Below are positions 9,244 to 18,454 of a stretch of 64,000 nucleotides of DNA, piece after piece. The position numbers and the translations under genes were made by a program. Position 1 is the first letter of the stretch. The number at the start of each line of letters is the position of its first letter. Under the pieces are notes generated by a model. It had not been told where the DNA came from. It was given only the letters and a program-made list of their open reading frames with translations, and did no database searches. The stretch lies in NCBI GenBank assembly GCA_963817075.1, contig CAWFMT010000002.1, positions 1-64,000 of the forward strand, given 5' to 3'. The DNA is from DASPKM01 sp963817075 (GTDB taxonomy: Bacteria; Bacteroidota; Bacteroidia; Chitinophagales; Chitinophagaceae).

Positions 9244-10368
9244 ATGCCGATGCGGTTGACCGAGCGCCGTCCTGAGGTCAGTGGGGACCGGCTGCTCGCG
9301 GAGTGCGTGCCGCCGCCGCGGTTCGCCGGCGTGCGATTCGACACCTACCGGCCGGACCCGGGTGAGCCGACCCAAGAGCACGCCCTCGACGTACTGCGGG
9401 GACAGGCGGCGGTGCTGGCCGAGCCGCGGCGGAAGCGGTCCTGGTGGCAGCGAGAGAAGATGCAACCAGCGTCCGGGTGCTATCTGGACGGCGGGTTCGG
9501 GGTCGGCAAGACGCACCTGCTGGCGTCGCTGTGGCACGAGTCGGCCGGCCCGAAGATGTACTGCACGTTCGTCGAGCTGACCAACCTGGTCGGCGCCCTC
9601 GGGATGCGCCGGTGCGTGGAGGCGCTCTCGCCGTACCGGCTGATCTGTGTGGACGAGTTCGAGCTGGACGACCCGGGCGACACCGTGTTGATCTCGCGGC
9701 TGCTCGGGCAGCTGGCCGAGGCCGGGGTGCACCTCGCGGCGACCTCGAACACGCTGCCGGACAAGCTCGGCGAGGGCCGGTTCCAGGCGACCGACTTCGT
9801 CCGCGAGATCCACGGGCTGGCGGCGCATTTCGAGGTGGTCCGGATCGACGGGCAGGACTACCGGCATCGCGGCGTGCCGGTCGCACCGGCACCGTTGACC
9901 GACGACGGGGTCGAGGCTCGCGCGGCGGCTCGCCCGGATGCCTCCTGCGACCACTTCGTCGACCTGCATCACCACCTGGCCGAGTTGCACCCGAGCCGGT
10001 ACGGCGCGTTGCTGGACGGCGTCGGGCTGGTCGGCATCACCGACGTCCGGCCGCTGACCGACCAGAACGTCGCGCTGCGGCTGGTGGTGCTGGCCGACCG
10101 GATGTACGACCGGGACATCCCGCTGGTCGCGAGCGGGGTGCCGCTGGACCGGCTGTTCGGGCCGGAGATGCTGCGCGGCGGATACCGGAAGAAGTACCTG
10201 CGAGCGCTGTCCCGGCTGGTCGCGCTGGCCGAGGCGGGCCTCCGTGCGGGGGAGATAGGGCAGGATGTCTCGCATGGCAGCAGCGAAGAAGGCCAAGAGC
10301 GCGACGAAGCACCCCGCCGTGAAGGTGCCGGAGAAGGCGTCCGCCAAGAAGGCCAAAGGCCCGGCTGA
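9244..10368 (+). CDS. zapE: ZapE/AFG1-type ATPase
   Basis: AFG1-like ATPase; in proteobacteria ZapE acts on the division ring, while the actinobacterial role is not established. Seen: Walker A GGFGVGKTH near residue 84, Walker B LICVDEFELDD near 135, sensor region TSNTLPDKLGEGRF. Start taken at MPMRLTERRP. The last ~37 codons overlap the next gene and are of low complexity; a one-base shift near 10,240 would end the protein at about 10,258, just before that gene, which is more natural. Confidence 0.85.
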   Translation: MPMRLTERRPEVSGDRLLAECVPPPRFAGVRFDTYRPDPGEPTQEHALDVLRGQAAVLAEPRRKRSWWQREKMQPASGCYLDGGFGVGKTHLLASLWHESAGPKMYCTFVELTNLVGALGMRRCVEALSPYRLICVDEFELDDPGDTVLISRLLGQLAEAGVHLAATSNTLPDKLGEGRFQATDFVREIHGLAAHFEVVRIDGQDYRHRGVPVAPAPLTDDGVEARAAARPDASCDHFVDLHHHLAELHPSRYGALLDGVGLVGITDVRPLTDQNVALRLVVLADRMYDRDIPLVASGVPLDRLFGPEMLRGGYRKKYLRALSRLVALAEAGLRAGEIGQDVSHGSSEEGQERDEAPRREGAGEGVRQEGQRPG

Positions 10369-11302
10369 CAAGGTCCTGGACGTGGCGAAGACCGCGGCCA
10401 GGAAGGCCACCGGCAAGGAGACCAAGGAGCCCGAGGCAACGACCGTGCCGGCGCCACGCGGCGAGCTGCTGGACGCGCTGCGGGTTCCGGCCGGGCCGGT
10501 CGAGCTGAGCGACTTCGACCCGCGCGCCACCCCGGGCTTCTCCGGCAGCAAGTCCGACGGCAAGGAGGCGCTGGCCGATCTCGGCGCCGAGCTGTCCGAC
10601 TGGCAGGAACGCCTGTACGCCGAGGGGCGCAAGGGTGGCGCCCGCAGCGTGCTGCTGGTGCTGCAGGGGATGGACACCTCCGGCAAGGGCGGAGTGATCC
10701 GGCACAGCGCGGGCCAGATGGACCCGCAGGGCCTGCGGATCACCTCATTCAAGGCACCGACCGCGATCGAGAAGCGGCGCGGCTTCCTCTGGCGGATCCG
10801 GCAGGCGCTGCCGGCGGCCGGGTACATCGGCATCTTCGACCGATCGCACTACGAGGACGTGCTGATCGCCCGGGTCCGCGAGCTGGTCACGCCTGCGGTC
10901 TGGAACCGGCGCTACGACCAGATCAACGAGTTCGAGCAGGAGCTCACCGCCAACGGCGTGACCGTGCTGAAGTGCTTCCTGCACATCTCCGCCGACGAGC
11001 AGAAGGCCCGGCTGGAGGCCCGGCTGGACGACTCGACCAAGCACTGGAAGTACAACCCGGCCGACGTCGACGAGCGGCAGCACTGGCCGGCGTACACCGA
11101 GGCCTATCAGGCGGCGATCGAGCGTTGCAACGGCGAGACGGCGCCGTGGTACGTGATCCCGAGCGACCGCAAGTGGTACCGGAACTGGGCGATCACCAAG
11201 CTGCTGCTGGAGACCCTCACTGATCTCGACCCGCAGTGGCCGGCGGCCGACTTCGATCTGGAGACGGAGAAGAAGCGGGTGTCCGAGTCCTCCATCGGGT
11301 GA
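10265..11302 (+). CDS. ppk2: PPK2-family polyphosphate kinase
   Basis: Transfers phosphate between polyphosphate and nucleotides. Walker A GMDTSGKGG near residue 135 and the PPK2 Walker B block FDRSHYEDVL near 190 are clear, and the core ends with the usual KWYRNWAITKLLLETL. The first ~60 residues form a Lys/Ala-rich extension (AAAKKAKSATKH, KASAKKAKG) resembling nucleic-acid- or polyphosphate-binding tails. The frame is intact. Its 3' end overlaps the convergent EamA gene by 86 bases, so one of the two C termini may be mis-called. Confidence 0.92.
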   Translation: MSRMAAAKKAKSATKHPAVKVPEKASAKKAKGPADKVLDVAKTAARKATGKETKEPEATTVPAPRGELLDALRVPAGPVELSDFDPRATPGFSGSKSDGKEALADLGAELSDWQERLYAEGRKGGARSVLLVLQGMDTSGKGGVIRHSAGQMDPQGLRITSFKAPTAIEKRRGFLWRIRQALPAAGYIGIFDRSHYEDVLIARVRELVTPAVWNRRYDQINEFEQELTANGVTVLKCFLHISADEQKARLEARLDDSTKHWKYNPADVDERQHWPAYTEAYQAAIERCNGETAPWYVIPSDRKWYRNWAITKLLLETLTDLDPQWPAADFDLETEKKRVSESSIG

Positions 11303-12164
11303 TGGCGACCCCGACCAGGCACAGCCCGCCGCCGACGAAGGCCAGCGCGGCGGGCACCTCGTCCAGGATCAGCCAGGAGATCAGCGTCGCGACGGCCGGC
11401 ACCAGGTAGGTGGTCGACGCCACCTGCCCGGCGCTGAGCCGCTTCAGCGCGTACGACCAGGTGCTGAACCCGATCGCCGTCGGGAATACCCCCAGATACA
11501 CCAGCCAGGCGAGGTCCTCGCCCGACGCGTCCCGCACCTGCTCGATCAGCTGCGGGCCCCAGGGCAGGCAGACGACCGCGCCGATCACGCAGGCGAGCCA
11601 GACCGACATCACCGGCGCGACGTGCTTCAGCGCCGGTTTCTGGGTCAGTGCCCCGATCGCGTAGAAGATCGCCGCGAGCAGGCACAGTACGACGCCGGTG
11701 GTGCTCACCGCCGAGGCGGTGCCGGCGGCGCGGTTGGTGCTGACCGCGATCAGGACGACTCCGGCGAAGGCGACCGCGATGCCGATCAGCAGCGGCCGCG
11801 GCAGGCCCTCCTTGAGCAGCACCCCGGCCAGCAGCGCGATCAGGATCGGTCCGATGTTGACCACCAGCGCCGAGGTGCCCGCGTCCAGGTACTGCTCGCC
11901 GGCGTTCAGCGCCAGGTTGTACGCGCCGAACCAGATCACCCCGTAACAGATCACCAGCAGCAACGGCCGTCCGGTCGGCATCCGGTGCCGCCAGGGCCGG
12001 GCCAGCGCGGTGAGCGCGAGCCCGCCGACGAGCAGCCGGCCGAGCGACAGCGCACCGGCCGAGAACGTGTCGCCGAGCGCCCGGATGCCGACGAACGCCG
12101 ACGCCCAGGCGACCACGGTGACCAGCATCGCCGGCAGGGAGAGATCACGATTCCTCACCAGCAC
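11217..12164 (-). CDS. EamA/DMT-family transporter
   Basis: Ten-helix membrane transporter of the drug/metabolite superfamily, 315 residues, with the two EamA repeats (AMLVTVVAWASAFVGIRALG and the later AAIFYAIGALTQKPALKHVA). Members export amino acids, nucleotides or drugs; substrate unknown. The final ~25 residues are polar and Ser/Pro-rich. GTG or ATG start at 12164. Convergent with ppk2 and overlapping its end. Confidence 0.88.
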   Translation of the reverse strand: MLVRNRDLSLPAMLVTVVAWASAFVGIRALGDTFSAGALSLGRLLVGGLALTALARPWRHRMPTGRPLLLVICYGVIWFGAYNLALNAGEQYLDAGTSALVVNIGPILIALLAGVLLKEGLPRPLLIGIAVAFAGVVLIAVSTNRAAGTASAVSTTGVVLCLLAAIFYAIGALTQKPALKHVAPVMSVWLACVIGAVVCLPWGPQLIEQVRDASGEDLAWLVYLGVFPTAIGFSTWSYALKRLSAGQVASTTYLVPAVATLISWLILDEVPAALAFVGGGLCLVGVAITRWRTRTPASSPSPDRSRPPATAGRDQ

Positions 12165-12211
12165 ACGCTATGCAGCGCATGCTTCGGCCACGACCGAACA
12201 AACGGTCAACC

Positions 12212-12634
12212 TCAGGTCAGATCCCGCCCGGCGGCGTAGGCCGCGGCGAACTCGGCCGACGGCGGGATCGGCGTGATCACGTCGACCAGTGTGCCGCTCG
12301 GGTCGACGGTCATGAAGTGCCGCTGACCGAAGTCCTCACTGCGCAGGCTCCACGGGATCTCGAGGCCGGCGGCGCGCACCGCTTCATGTACGGCGTCCAC
12401 GTCGTCGACCTCGATCGACACCAGGACGCCGGCCGGGCGGAGCCGGAACCGCTCCGGCACGCTCGAGTGGTCCCGCGCGACGATGCCGAGCTGCGGCCGG
12501 CTGCCGTCCGGTGCCTCCAGTTGGACGTACCAGCCGCTGTCGAAGACCGTCCGGAAGCCGAAGAACGTGACGTAGAACTGCTGGGTCGCGGCGACGTCCT
12601 CGGCGCAGACGACCGGGAAGATGGAAGTGATCAT
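12212..12634 (-). CDS. VOC-family protein (glyoxalase/bleomycin-resistance fold)
   Basis: Single VOC domain of ~140 residues starting MITSIFPVVCAEDVAATQQF and ending DPSGTLVDVITPI. Potential metal ligands are the C-terminal acidic residues of the VOC pattern, but no substrate can be named. ATG at 12634 is preferred over an upstream in-frame start because the extra 24 residues are not VOC-like. Same strand as the EamA gene, 47 bases upstream of it, so possibly co-transcribed. Confidence 0.85.
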   Translation of the reverse strand: MITSIFPVVCAEDVAATQQFYVTFFGFRTVFDSGWYVQLEAPDGSRPQLGIVARDHSSVPERFRLRPAGVLVSIEVDDVDAVHEAVRAAGLEIPWSLRSEDFGQRHFMTVDPSGTLVDVITPIPPSAEFAAAYAAGRDLT

Positions 12635-12668
12635 GGCGCCGAGGCTGCGGCCTCCGGTCGCCGGAGGG

Positions 12669-14654
12669 TCAAGTCCCCGGCTTCTGCAGCAGGTAGTCCT
12701 CGGCACGCATCGAGCTCGGCGGCTTGACGTCGACCGGCAGCAACTCCCGCAGGTCGCGCTCGGTCAGCGAGTCCGGGTCGCGCTCGGACAGCCGGGTGGC
12801 CTGGTTCGAGGTCGACTCCTCGAGCAGGTTGCGCATGAACCGGCCGTTGCCGAAGGTGTGCCCGCGCGGTGGCCGCGGGATGGCGGCCTCGACCGCGTCC
12901 CGGACGCCCTTGGCGAGGATCATGCCCCGCTGCTGGGCCATCAGCTCGTAGATCGAGATCAGTTGCTCGTCGTCGTAGTCGCTGAACGACAGCATCTTCG
13001 GGAACCGCGACGCCAGACCGGTGTTCGACTCCAGGAACCGCTGGATCTCCCGGTGGTATCCGGCGACGATCACGATGCAGTCGTCGCGGTGGTCCTCCAT
13101 CATCTTCAGCACGCGTGGCGACGGCCTCGACCCCGAAGTCACCCGGGCTGTTGTCCGGGGTCAGGGTGTAGGCCTCATCGATGAACAGCACGCCGCCGAT
13201 CGCCTCGCGGAACTTGGCGGCGGTCATCGGCGCGGTGCTGCCGACCCCGGCGCCGACCAGGTCGGACCGGTCGACCTCGACCACGTGCCCCTTGTCGAGG
13301 ATGCCCAGCTCCTTGTAGATCCGGCTGAGCAACCGGGCCACCGTCGTCTTCGCGGTACCGGGCTTGCCGACGAACACCATGTGCCGGGCCCGCTCGTGCA
13401 CCGGCAGGCCGAGCTCCTTGCGGCGCTAGGTCGGCCTTGGTCTCGGCCACCATCCGCCGGACGGCGTCCTTGACCGACTCCAGGCCGATCAGGGACTCCA
13501 TCTCGCCGAGCGGATCGTCCTCGAAGGTCAGCGGCTCGGGCAGCTCGTCCGCAGCCGCCTCTTCGGTGGCGGCGGGCTCCGGCTCGGGCTCCAGCTCCGG
13601 TTCGGGCGTCACCACCACCGCGGCGGTCAGGGGTTCGGCGTCGAGGGCGTCGAAGAAGGCGCCCAGGTCCGGGATCTGGAGCTCCGGCCAGGGCGCGTTC
13701 GCGAGTACGCCGGCCAGCTGGACGGACACCTGGGTGGCCGCGGTCGCCCAGGCCCGGGCGGCGGTCACCTCGCCCTGGTGCACGGCCTGGACCAGCCACT
13801 CGGTGTTGCCGGTCAGCCAGGCCCGCCGGTCGAAGCCGTCCCGGGCAGCGGCGAAGGCCGTGTACGACGTCGCCGCGCGGCCGGGCCGAGACTCCGGCCG
13901 ACCTGGGCCGGCACCTCGGTGAACCCGGTGGCCAGGATCAGCCGAGCCAGCAGCTGCGGGAAGTCCCCGTCGCCGCCGCCGACCGCGGACAGGCCCGCGT
14001 GGGCCCGGTCGAGTGCCGCCAGCGCGTGCGTGAACGCCGCCTCGGGGCCGGCCAGCTCCGGCAGCACCGCGCGCTCCTCGTCGGTGAGGAAGTCTCCCCG
14101 CCAGAAGTCCACGATCCGCGTCGTAGTCGCCGGCGACGTGCAGCCGGGTCACCTCGTTGCCGGCCAGCACCCGGTCGAACGCGGCGGACAGCGCCCCGGC
14201 CCTGGCCTCGAACGGCGGTGCGTCCACGAACAGGTTGACGACGTCACGGGACAGCTCGAGCGCCATGCCGCCGGGCCGGTTCCGGGAAGTTCCGGGCGCC
14301 GGAGATCATCTGCAGCGGCCACTCGAAGCTGGCGACCCGGATCACGTGCCCCGAACCGATCCGGTACGTCGGCCGGTGGAAGTCCCGGGTCAGCGCAGCG
14401 GAGATGTCGGCGTACTCCCCGCGCAGGACCGGGATCCAGCCGGTCAGCAGCGGGGCGACGTGATGGGCGTACCAGACCGCGGCCGGGGTGCCCTGAACGA
14501 AGTCCGGGAACGTGGCCGCGCGCAAGGTGTTCGGATCGTTCGCCCACGCCCGCAACTGGGTGCGGACACCCGCGAGCCAGTCCTGCGACACCTCCCAGGG
14601 CTCAGTGTCGGCGAGCGCGTCGAGTACCTGTCTGTCGTCAGCCACGCACCGCAT
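12669..14654 (-). CDS. AAA ATPase of the CbxX/CfxQ class with a long N-terminal region (frameshifted)
   Basis: About 662 residues. The C-terminal ~270 are a CbxX-type AAA module: LIGLESVKDAVRRMVAET, Walker A GKPGTAKTT, Walker B GVLFIDEAYTL, then VIVAGYHREIQRFLESN and ASRFPKMLSFSDYDDEQL. The N-terminal ~370 residues are helical and unrecognised, joined by a Glu/Pro-rich linker near 13,600. The architecture recalls EccA of type VII secretion (TPR-like region plus CbxX ATPase), but no other secretion gene lies nearby. Frame changes near 14,283, 14,115, 13,890, 13,428 and 13,125. Role unknown. Confidence 0.75.
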
Positions 14655-14669
14655 GCTAAGCGATAGCCG

Positions 14670-15452
14670 TCAGGCTGACCTGACCAGTGCGGGGCGCGGC
14701 GCCGGGATCTCCAGGGTGAGCAGGTCGAGGCCGGCGACGCCGTACCGCAGCAGCACCAGCCGGGCCAGCTCGTCGCTGACGCCCAGGGGCTGCGACACCG
14801 CGACCGCACCGGCCCGGCGGGACGTCTGCTCGGCGGTGTCCGGCAGCACGCCCGGGGCCAGGAAGAACGACCCGACCGCGACATGCCGGCGGCCCTCCAG
14901 CCGCCACTGCAGCACCGCCTCGGCCGGTGACGGGTGGGCCGCGGTGGTGAAGGCGGCCACCACCGGCAGCTTGTGCCGCTGGCCCCACAGCCGGGCCAGC
15001 CGGGAGACGGTCGCGTTCGCCTGCGAGTCGCTGGACCCGGCGACCGCGAGCACCAGTGCGTCGAGCTCGCGGACCCGGCCGGCCCGCAGCTCGGCCCGCA
15101 TCCGCCGGTCCAGCACGTCCAGCAGCGAGTCGTCGTACCCGAGCACGTCGGCGGCCAGGATCCGCAGCGACGGGTGCCGCTCACGCGCCTCGTCGACCAC
15201 CGCGGGCACGTCCACCCGGGCGTGGAAGGCACCGGACAGCAGCAGCGGCACCAGCACCACCTCCTCGACGCCGTCGGCGGCGAGCTTGTCGATGATCTGG
15301 TACGGCGTCGGCGGGCAGTGGTCGAGGAACGACGTCTCGATCCGCAGGTCCTCGCGCTGCTCGCGCAGGCACTTGGCCAGGGCGTGCACGGTGGCGGCCG
15401 ACCGCGGGTCGCGGCTGCCGTGGGCGAGGATCACGAGTGCTGGAGCGGTCAC
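14670..15452 (-). CDS. Sirohydrochlorin chelatase (CbiX/SirB type)
   Basis: Inserts Fe2+ into sirohydrochlorin to make siroheme, the cofactor of the sulfite reductase encoded in the same operon. 260 residues with two CbiX halves: N-terminal ALVILAHGSRDPRSAATV carrying the catalytic His, second half beginning ALVLAVAGSSDSQANATV. GTG start whose GTGA overlaps the cysN stop, so translation is coupled. Last gene of the sulfate assimilation operon. A cobalt chelatase role is possible by family but the context favours siroheme. Confidence 0.9.
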   Translation of the reverse strand: MTAPALVILAHGSRDPRSAATVHALAKCLREQREDLRIETSFLDHCPPTPYQIIDKLAADGVEEVVLVPLLLSGAFHARVDVPAVVDEARERHPSLRILAADVLGYDDSLLDVLDRRMRAELRAGRVRELDALVLAVAGSSDSQANATVSRLARLWGQRHKLPVVAAFTTAAHPSPAEAVLQWRLEGRRHVAVGSFFLAPGVLPDTAEQTSRRAGAVAVSQPLGVSDELARLVLLRYGVAGLDLLTLEIPAPRPALVRSA

Positions 15453-16716
15453 AGCGGTTCCCCTTCTGTGTCATCGACCATGCCCGCGGACAACGTCCAC
15501 CCGTCGTGGGCGTCGATCAGCAGGAACGATCCGGTGATGGTGTTGCGGGAGTACGGGTCGATGGCCAATGGCGCGGCCACCTTGAGCTGCACCTTGCCGA
15601 TGTCGTTCAGGCGCAGCTCGCCGGCGTCGATCACGCCGAGCGTTTCTAGGTCCAGGGCGCCGTCGATCGCGGTCACGATCGCCTGCGCCGTGGTGGTGGT
15701 GTGCTTGATCAGCACCCGGGCGCCGACGGTCAGCGGCCGGTCGCCCAGCCAGCAGACCGTCGCGGCCAGCTCGCGCCGGGTGCCGGGGGAGGTGTCCGCG
15801 GCCACGATCACCGAGCCGCGGGCGACGTCCAGGTCGTCGTCCAGCCGGACCGTCACCGCCTGCCCGGCGGTGGCGCTGTCCCGCTCGGCCACCGCGACCG
15901 AGGCGGTCGCGCGGTCGATCCCCGCGATGGTGGTACGCCGGCCCGCCGGCAGCACGATCACCTCGTCGCCGGTGCGGACATTGCCGGAGGCAACAGTGCC
16001 GGCATACCCGCGGTACTCGTCGGTCTCTGCGACCGGATCACGTACTGCACCGGGAACCGGAACGGCTCGTCCGACACGTCTTCGCGGCCCGCGGCGTTCT
16101 CCAGGAACTCCAGCAGCACCGGCCCGTCGTACCACTCGGTCCGCTCGGAGCGGTCGACCACGTTGTCGCCGACCAGCGCCGAGACCGGGATCGCCTGCAC
16201 GTCGGGGATGCCGAGCCGCGCGGCCAGCTCGCTGATCTCGCCGGCGATCTCCTTGTAGACCACCTCGTCGTAGTCGACCAGGTCGATCTTGTTCACCGCC
16301 AGCAGCACGTGCGGCACCCGCAGCAGCCCGGCCACGGCCAGGTGGCGGCGGGTCTGCTCGACCACACCGCTGCGGGCGTCGACCAGGATGATCACCACGT
16401 CCGCGGTGGACGCGCCGGTGACCGTGTTGCGGGTGTACTGCACGTGCCCGGGGCAGTCGGCCAGGATGTACGACCGGGTGTCGGTGGCGAAGTACCGGTA
16501 GGCGACGTCGATGGTGATGCCCTGCTCGCGCTCGGCCCGCAGGCCGTCGGTCAGCAGCGCGAAGTCGAAGTCGCCGCCGCGGCTCTCCGAGACCGTCTTC
16601 ACGTGCGCGATCTGGTCGGCCAGGATCGCCTTGCAGTCGTGCAGCAGCCGGCCGACCAGCGTCGACTTGCCGTCGTCCACCGAGCCTGCCGTGGCCAGTC
16701 TGAGGAGCGTGGTCAT
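15449..16716 (-). CDS. cysN: Sulfate adenylyltransferase subunit 1 (GTPase)
   Basis: GTPase subunit that drives APS synthesis from sulfate and ATP with CysD. EF-Tu-like motifs: G1 GSVDDGKSTLVGRLLHD, G3 DCPGH, G4 NKIDLVD; C-terminal beta-barrel domains from YAGTVASGNVRTGDEV to the stop. ATG overlaps the cysD stop (TGATG). One frame change near 16,045 between two intact halves; length ~422 residues, normal for a CysN without the CysC kinase domain. Third enzyme step gene in the operon on the minus strand. Confidence 0.92.
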
Positions 16717-17621
16717 CAGAAGTACCCCTCCCGCTTGCGGTCTTCCATCGCGGCTTCGCTGGCCCGGTCGTCGGCCCGGGTGGCGCCCCGTTCGGTCAGC
16801 TCGCTCGCCGCCACCTCGACCACGACCTCCGCCGGCGTCGCGGCGACGCTCTCCACCGCGCCCGTGCAGGACATGTCGCCGACGGTCCGGTATCGCACCG
16901 TGCGCACCGACGGCACCTCGCCGGCCCGCGGCTGCGAGTAGGGCCCGGTGGCCAGCAGCATCCCGTCCCGCTCGAACACCTCGCGCTGGTGCGCGTAGTA
17001 GATGCTCGGCAGGTCGATCCCCTCGGCGTCGATGTAGCGCCAGACGTCGAACTCGGTCCAGTTCGACAGCGGGAAGACCCGGACGTGCTCGCCCGGGCGG
17101 TGCCGGCCGTTGTACAGCGACCACAGCTCCGGCCGCTGGTTGCGAGGGTCCCACTGGCCGAACTCGTCGCGCAGGCTGAACACCCGCTCCTTGGCCCGGG
17201 CCCTCTCCTCGTCCCGCCGGCCGCCGCCGAACACCGCGTCGTACCGGTCCGGCGTTGATCGCGTCCAGCAGCGGGACGGTCTGCAGCTGGTTGCGGAAGC
17301 CGTCCGGGCGCTCGCGCAGCCGGCCGTCGGCCAGGTAGTCCTGGACCTGGGCCACCTCGAGCTTCAGCCCGAGCTCGGCCACCACCCGGTCGCGGTACTC
17401 CAGCACCTCGGCGAAGTTGTGCCCGGTGTCGACGTGCAGCAGCGTGAACGGCGGCCGGGCCGGCGAGAACGCCTTCCGGGCCAGGTGCAGCATCACGATC
17501 GAGTCCTTGCCGCCGGAGAACAGCAGCACCGGCCGCTCGAACTCCGCCGCCACCTCGCGGAAGACGAACAGCGACTCGGACTCCAGCGCCTCGAGCTCGG
17601 ACTGACCTGTGTCGTCGTCAT
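16716..17621 (-). CDS. cysD: Sulfate adenylyltransferase subunit 2
   Basis: Catalytic subunit of ATP sulfurylase: sulfate + ATP to adenylyl sulfate. PP-loop motif LLFSGGKDSIVMLHLARKAF, HVDTGHNF and the C-terminal MSCTGAVES and DRKREGYF blocks are typical. ATG at 17621 overlaps the stop of the reductase gene (ATGA). Frame changes at about 17,610 and 17,250; otherwise ~301 residues, the usual size. Confidence 0.92.
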
Positions 17622-18305
17622 ACGTGCAGCCCGCATTCGGTCTTGCCGCGCCCGGCCCAGCGGCCACTGCGCGGGTCCTCGCCCGGCGCCACCTGCCGGG
17701 TGCACGGCTGGCAGCCGATCGACGGGTAGCCGTCGTAGACCAGCGGGTTCACCAGCACGCCGTTGTCGGCGATGTAGGAGTCCAGGTCGTCCTGGGTCCA
17801 GGCCGCGATCGGGTTGAGCTTCACCATGTCGCGCTTGGCGTCGTACTCGACCAGCTGGGTGCCGGCCCGGGTCGGCGCCTCCTCCCGGCGTACCCCGGTG
17901 ACCCAGGCGTCGTACGGCGCGAGGGCCGGTTCAGCGGCGCGACCTTGCGCAGCGCGCAGCACTTGTCGGGCTCGCGGGCGAACAGGTCCTTGCCGTACGT
18001 CCGCGTCCTGCTCGGCGACGGTCTGCTCCGGCAGCACGTTGATCAGGTTGATGTCCAGCGTCGCGCCGACCGCGTCGCGGGTGCCGATCGTCTCGGCGAA
18101 GTGGTAGCCGGTGTCCAGGAACACCACGTCCACGCCCGGGGCCGCCTGGGCCGCCAGGTGGGGGAGTACGCCGTCGGCCATCGAGGCGGTCACCACCAGC
18201 TTGTCGCCGAAGGTCTCCCGGCCCAGCGCAGCACCTCGTGCGCCGACGCGCCGTCGAGCTCGCTCGTCGGCCTTGCTCGCCAAGCGTCTCGAGGTCCGTA
18301 CTCAT
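17618..18305 (-). CDS. cysH: Assimilatory APS-type reductase (CysH family, [4Fe-4S] type)
   Basis: Reduces adenylyl sulfate to sulfite with thioredoxin. The CysCys pair (DKCCALRKV, codons at 17956-17961) plus the later GCQPC indicate the iron-sulfur APS reductase class rather than PAPS reductase, consistent with no cysC kinase here. The C-terminal KTECGLH carries the catalytic cysteine. ATG at 18305 (MSTDLETLGEQ). Frame changes near 18,255 and 17,960-17,995. Overlaps cysD by four bases. Confidence 0.9.
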
Positions 18306-18454
18306 CACGATCGTCACCCGCAGGCCGACGAGCTTCGACCTTGAAGACCCGGGTGCAGGCCCGGCACTCCCAGGCGCCGTGGCCGTCCTCCGGCGGCCGC
18401 AGGTCCTCGTCACCGCAGTACGGGCAGTAGCTTCGGCGCCGCGCGCTCACTCAT
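18306..18454 (-). CDS. Small zinc-ribbon protein of the sulfate assimilation operon
   Basis: Short protein with two CxxC pairs: SYCPYCGDEDLRPPEDGHG then AWECRACTRVFKV. Similar small zinc ribbons commonly sit between sulfite reductase and CysH in actinobacteria; the function is not known, perhaps a redox or maturation helper. The ATG at 18454 overlaps the sulfite reductase stop (ATGA) but its frame fails after seven codons; the ribbon frame can also start at GTG 18450. The end is uncertain because of a frame change near 18,335. Confidence 0.65.

Noticed and set aside
7066..10833. Very long minus-strand open frame (~1,255 codons)
   Set aside because: GC-rich DNA leaves antisense frames open; it joins the S9 peptidase end to antisense of zapE and ppk2 and has no protein-like composition.
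15958..17667. Single 569-codon frame spanning cysD and cysN
   Set aside because: It runs through the overlapping cysD stop only because of a frameshift; CysD and CysN starts and stops overlap normally.
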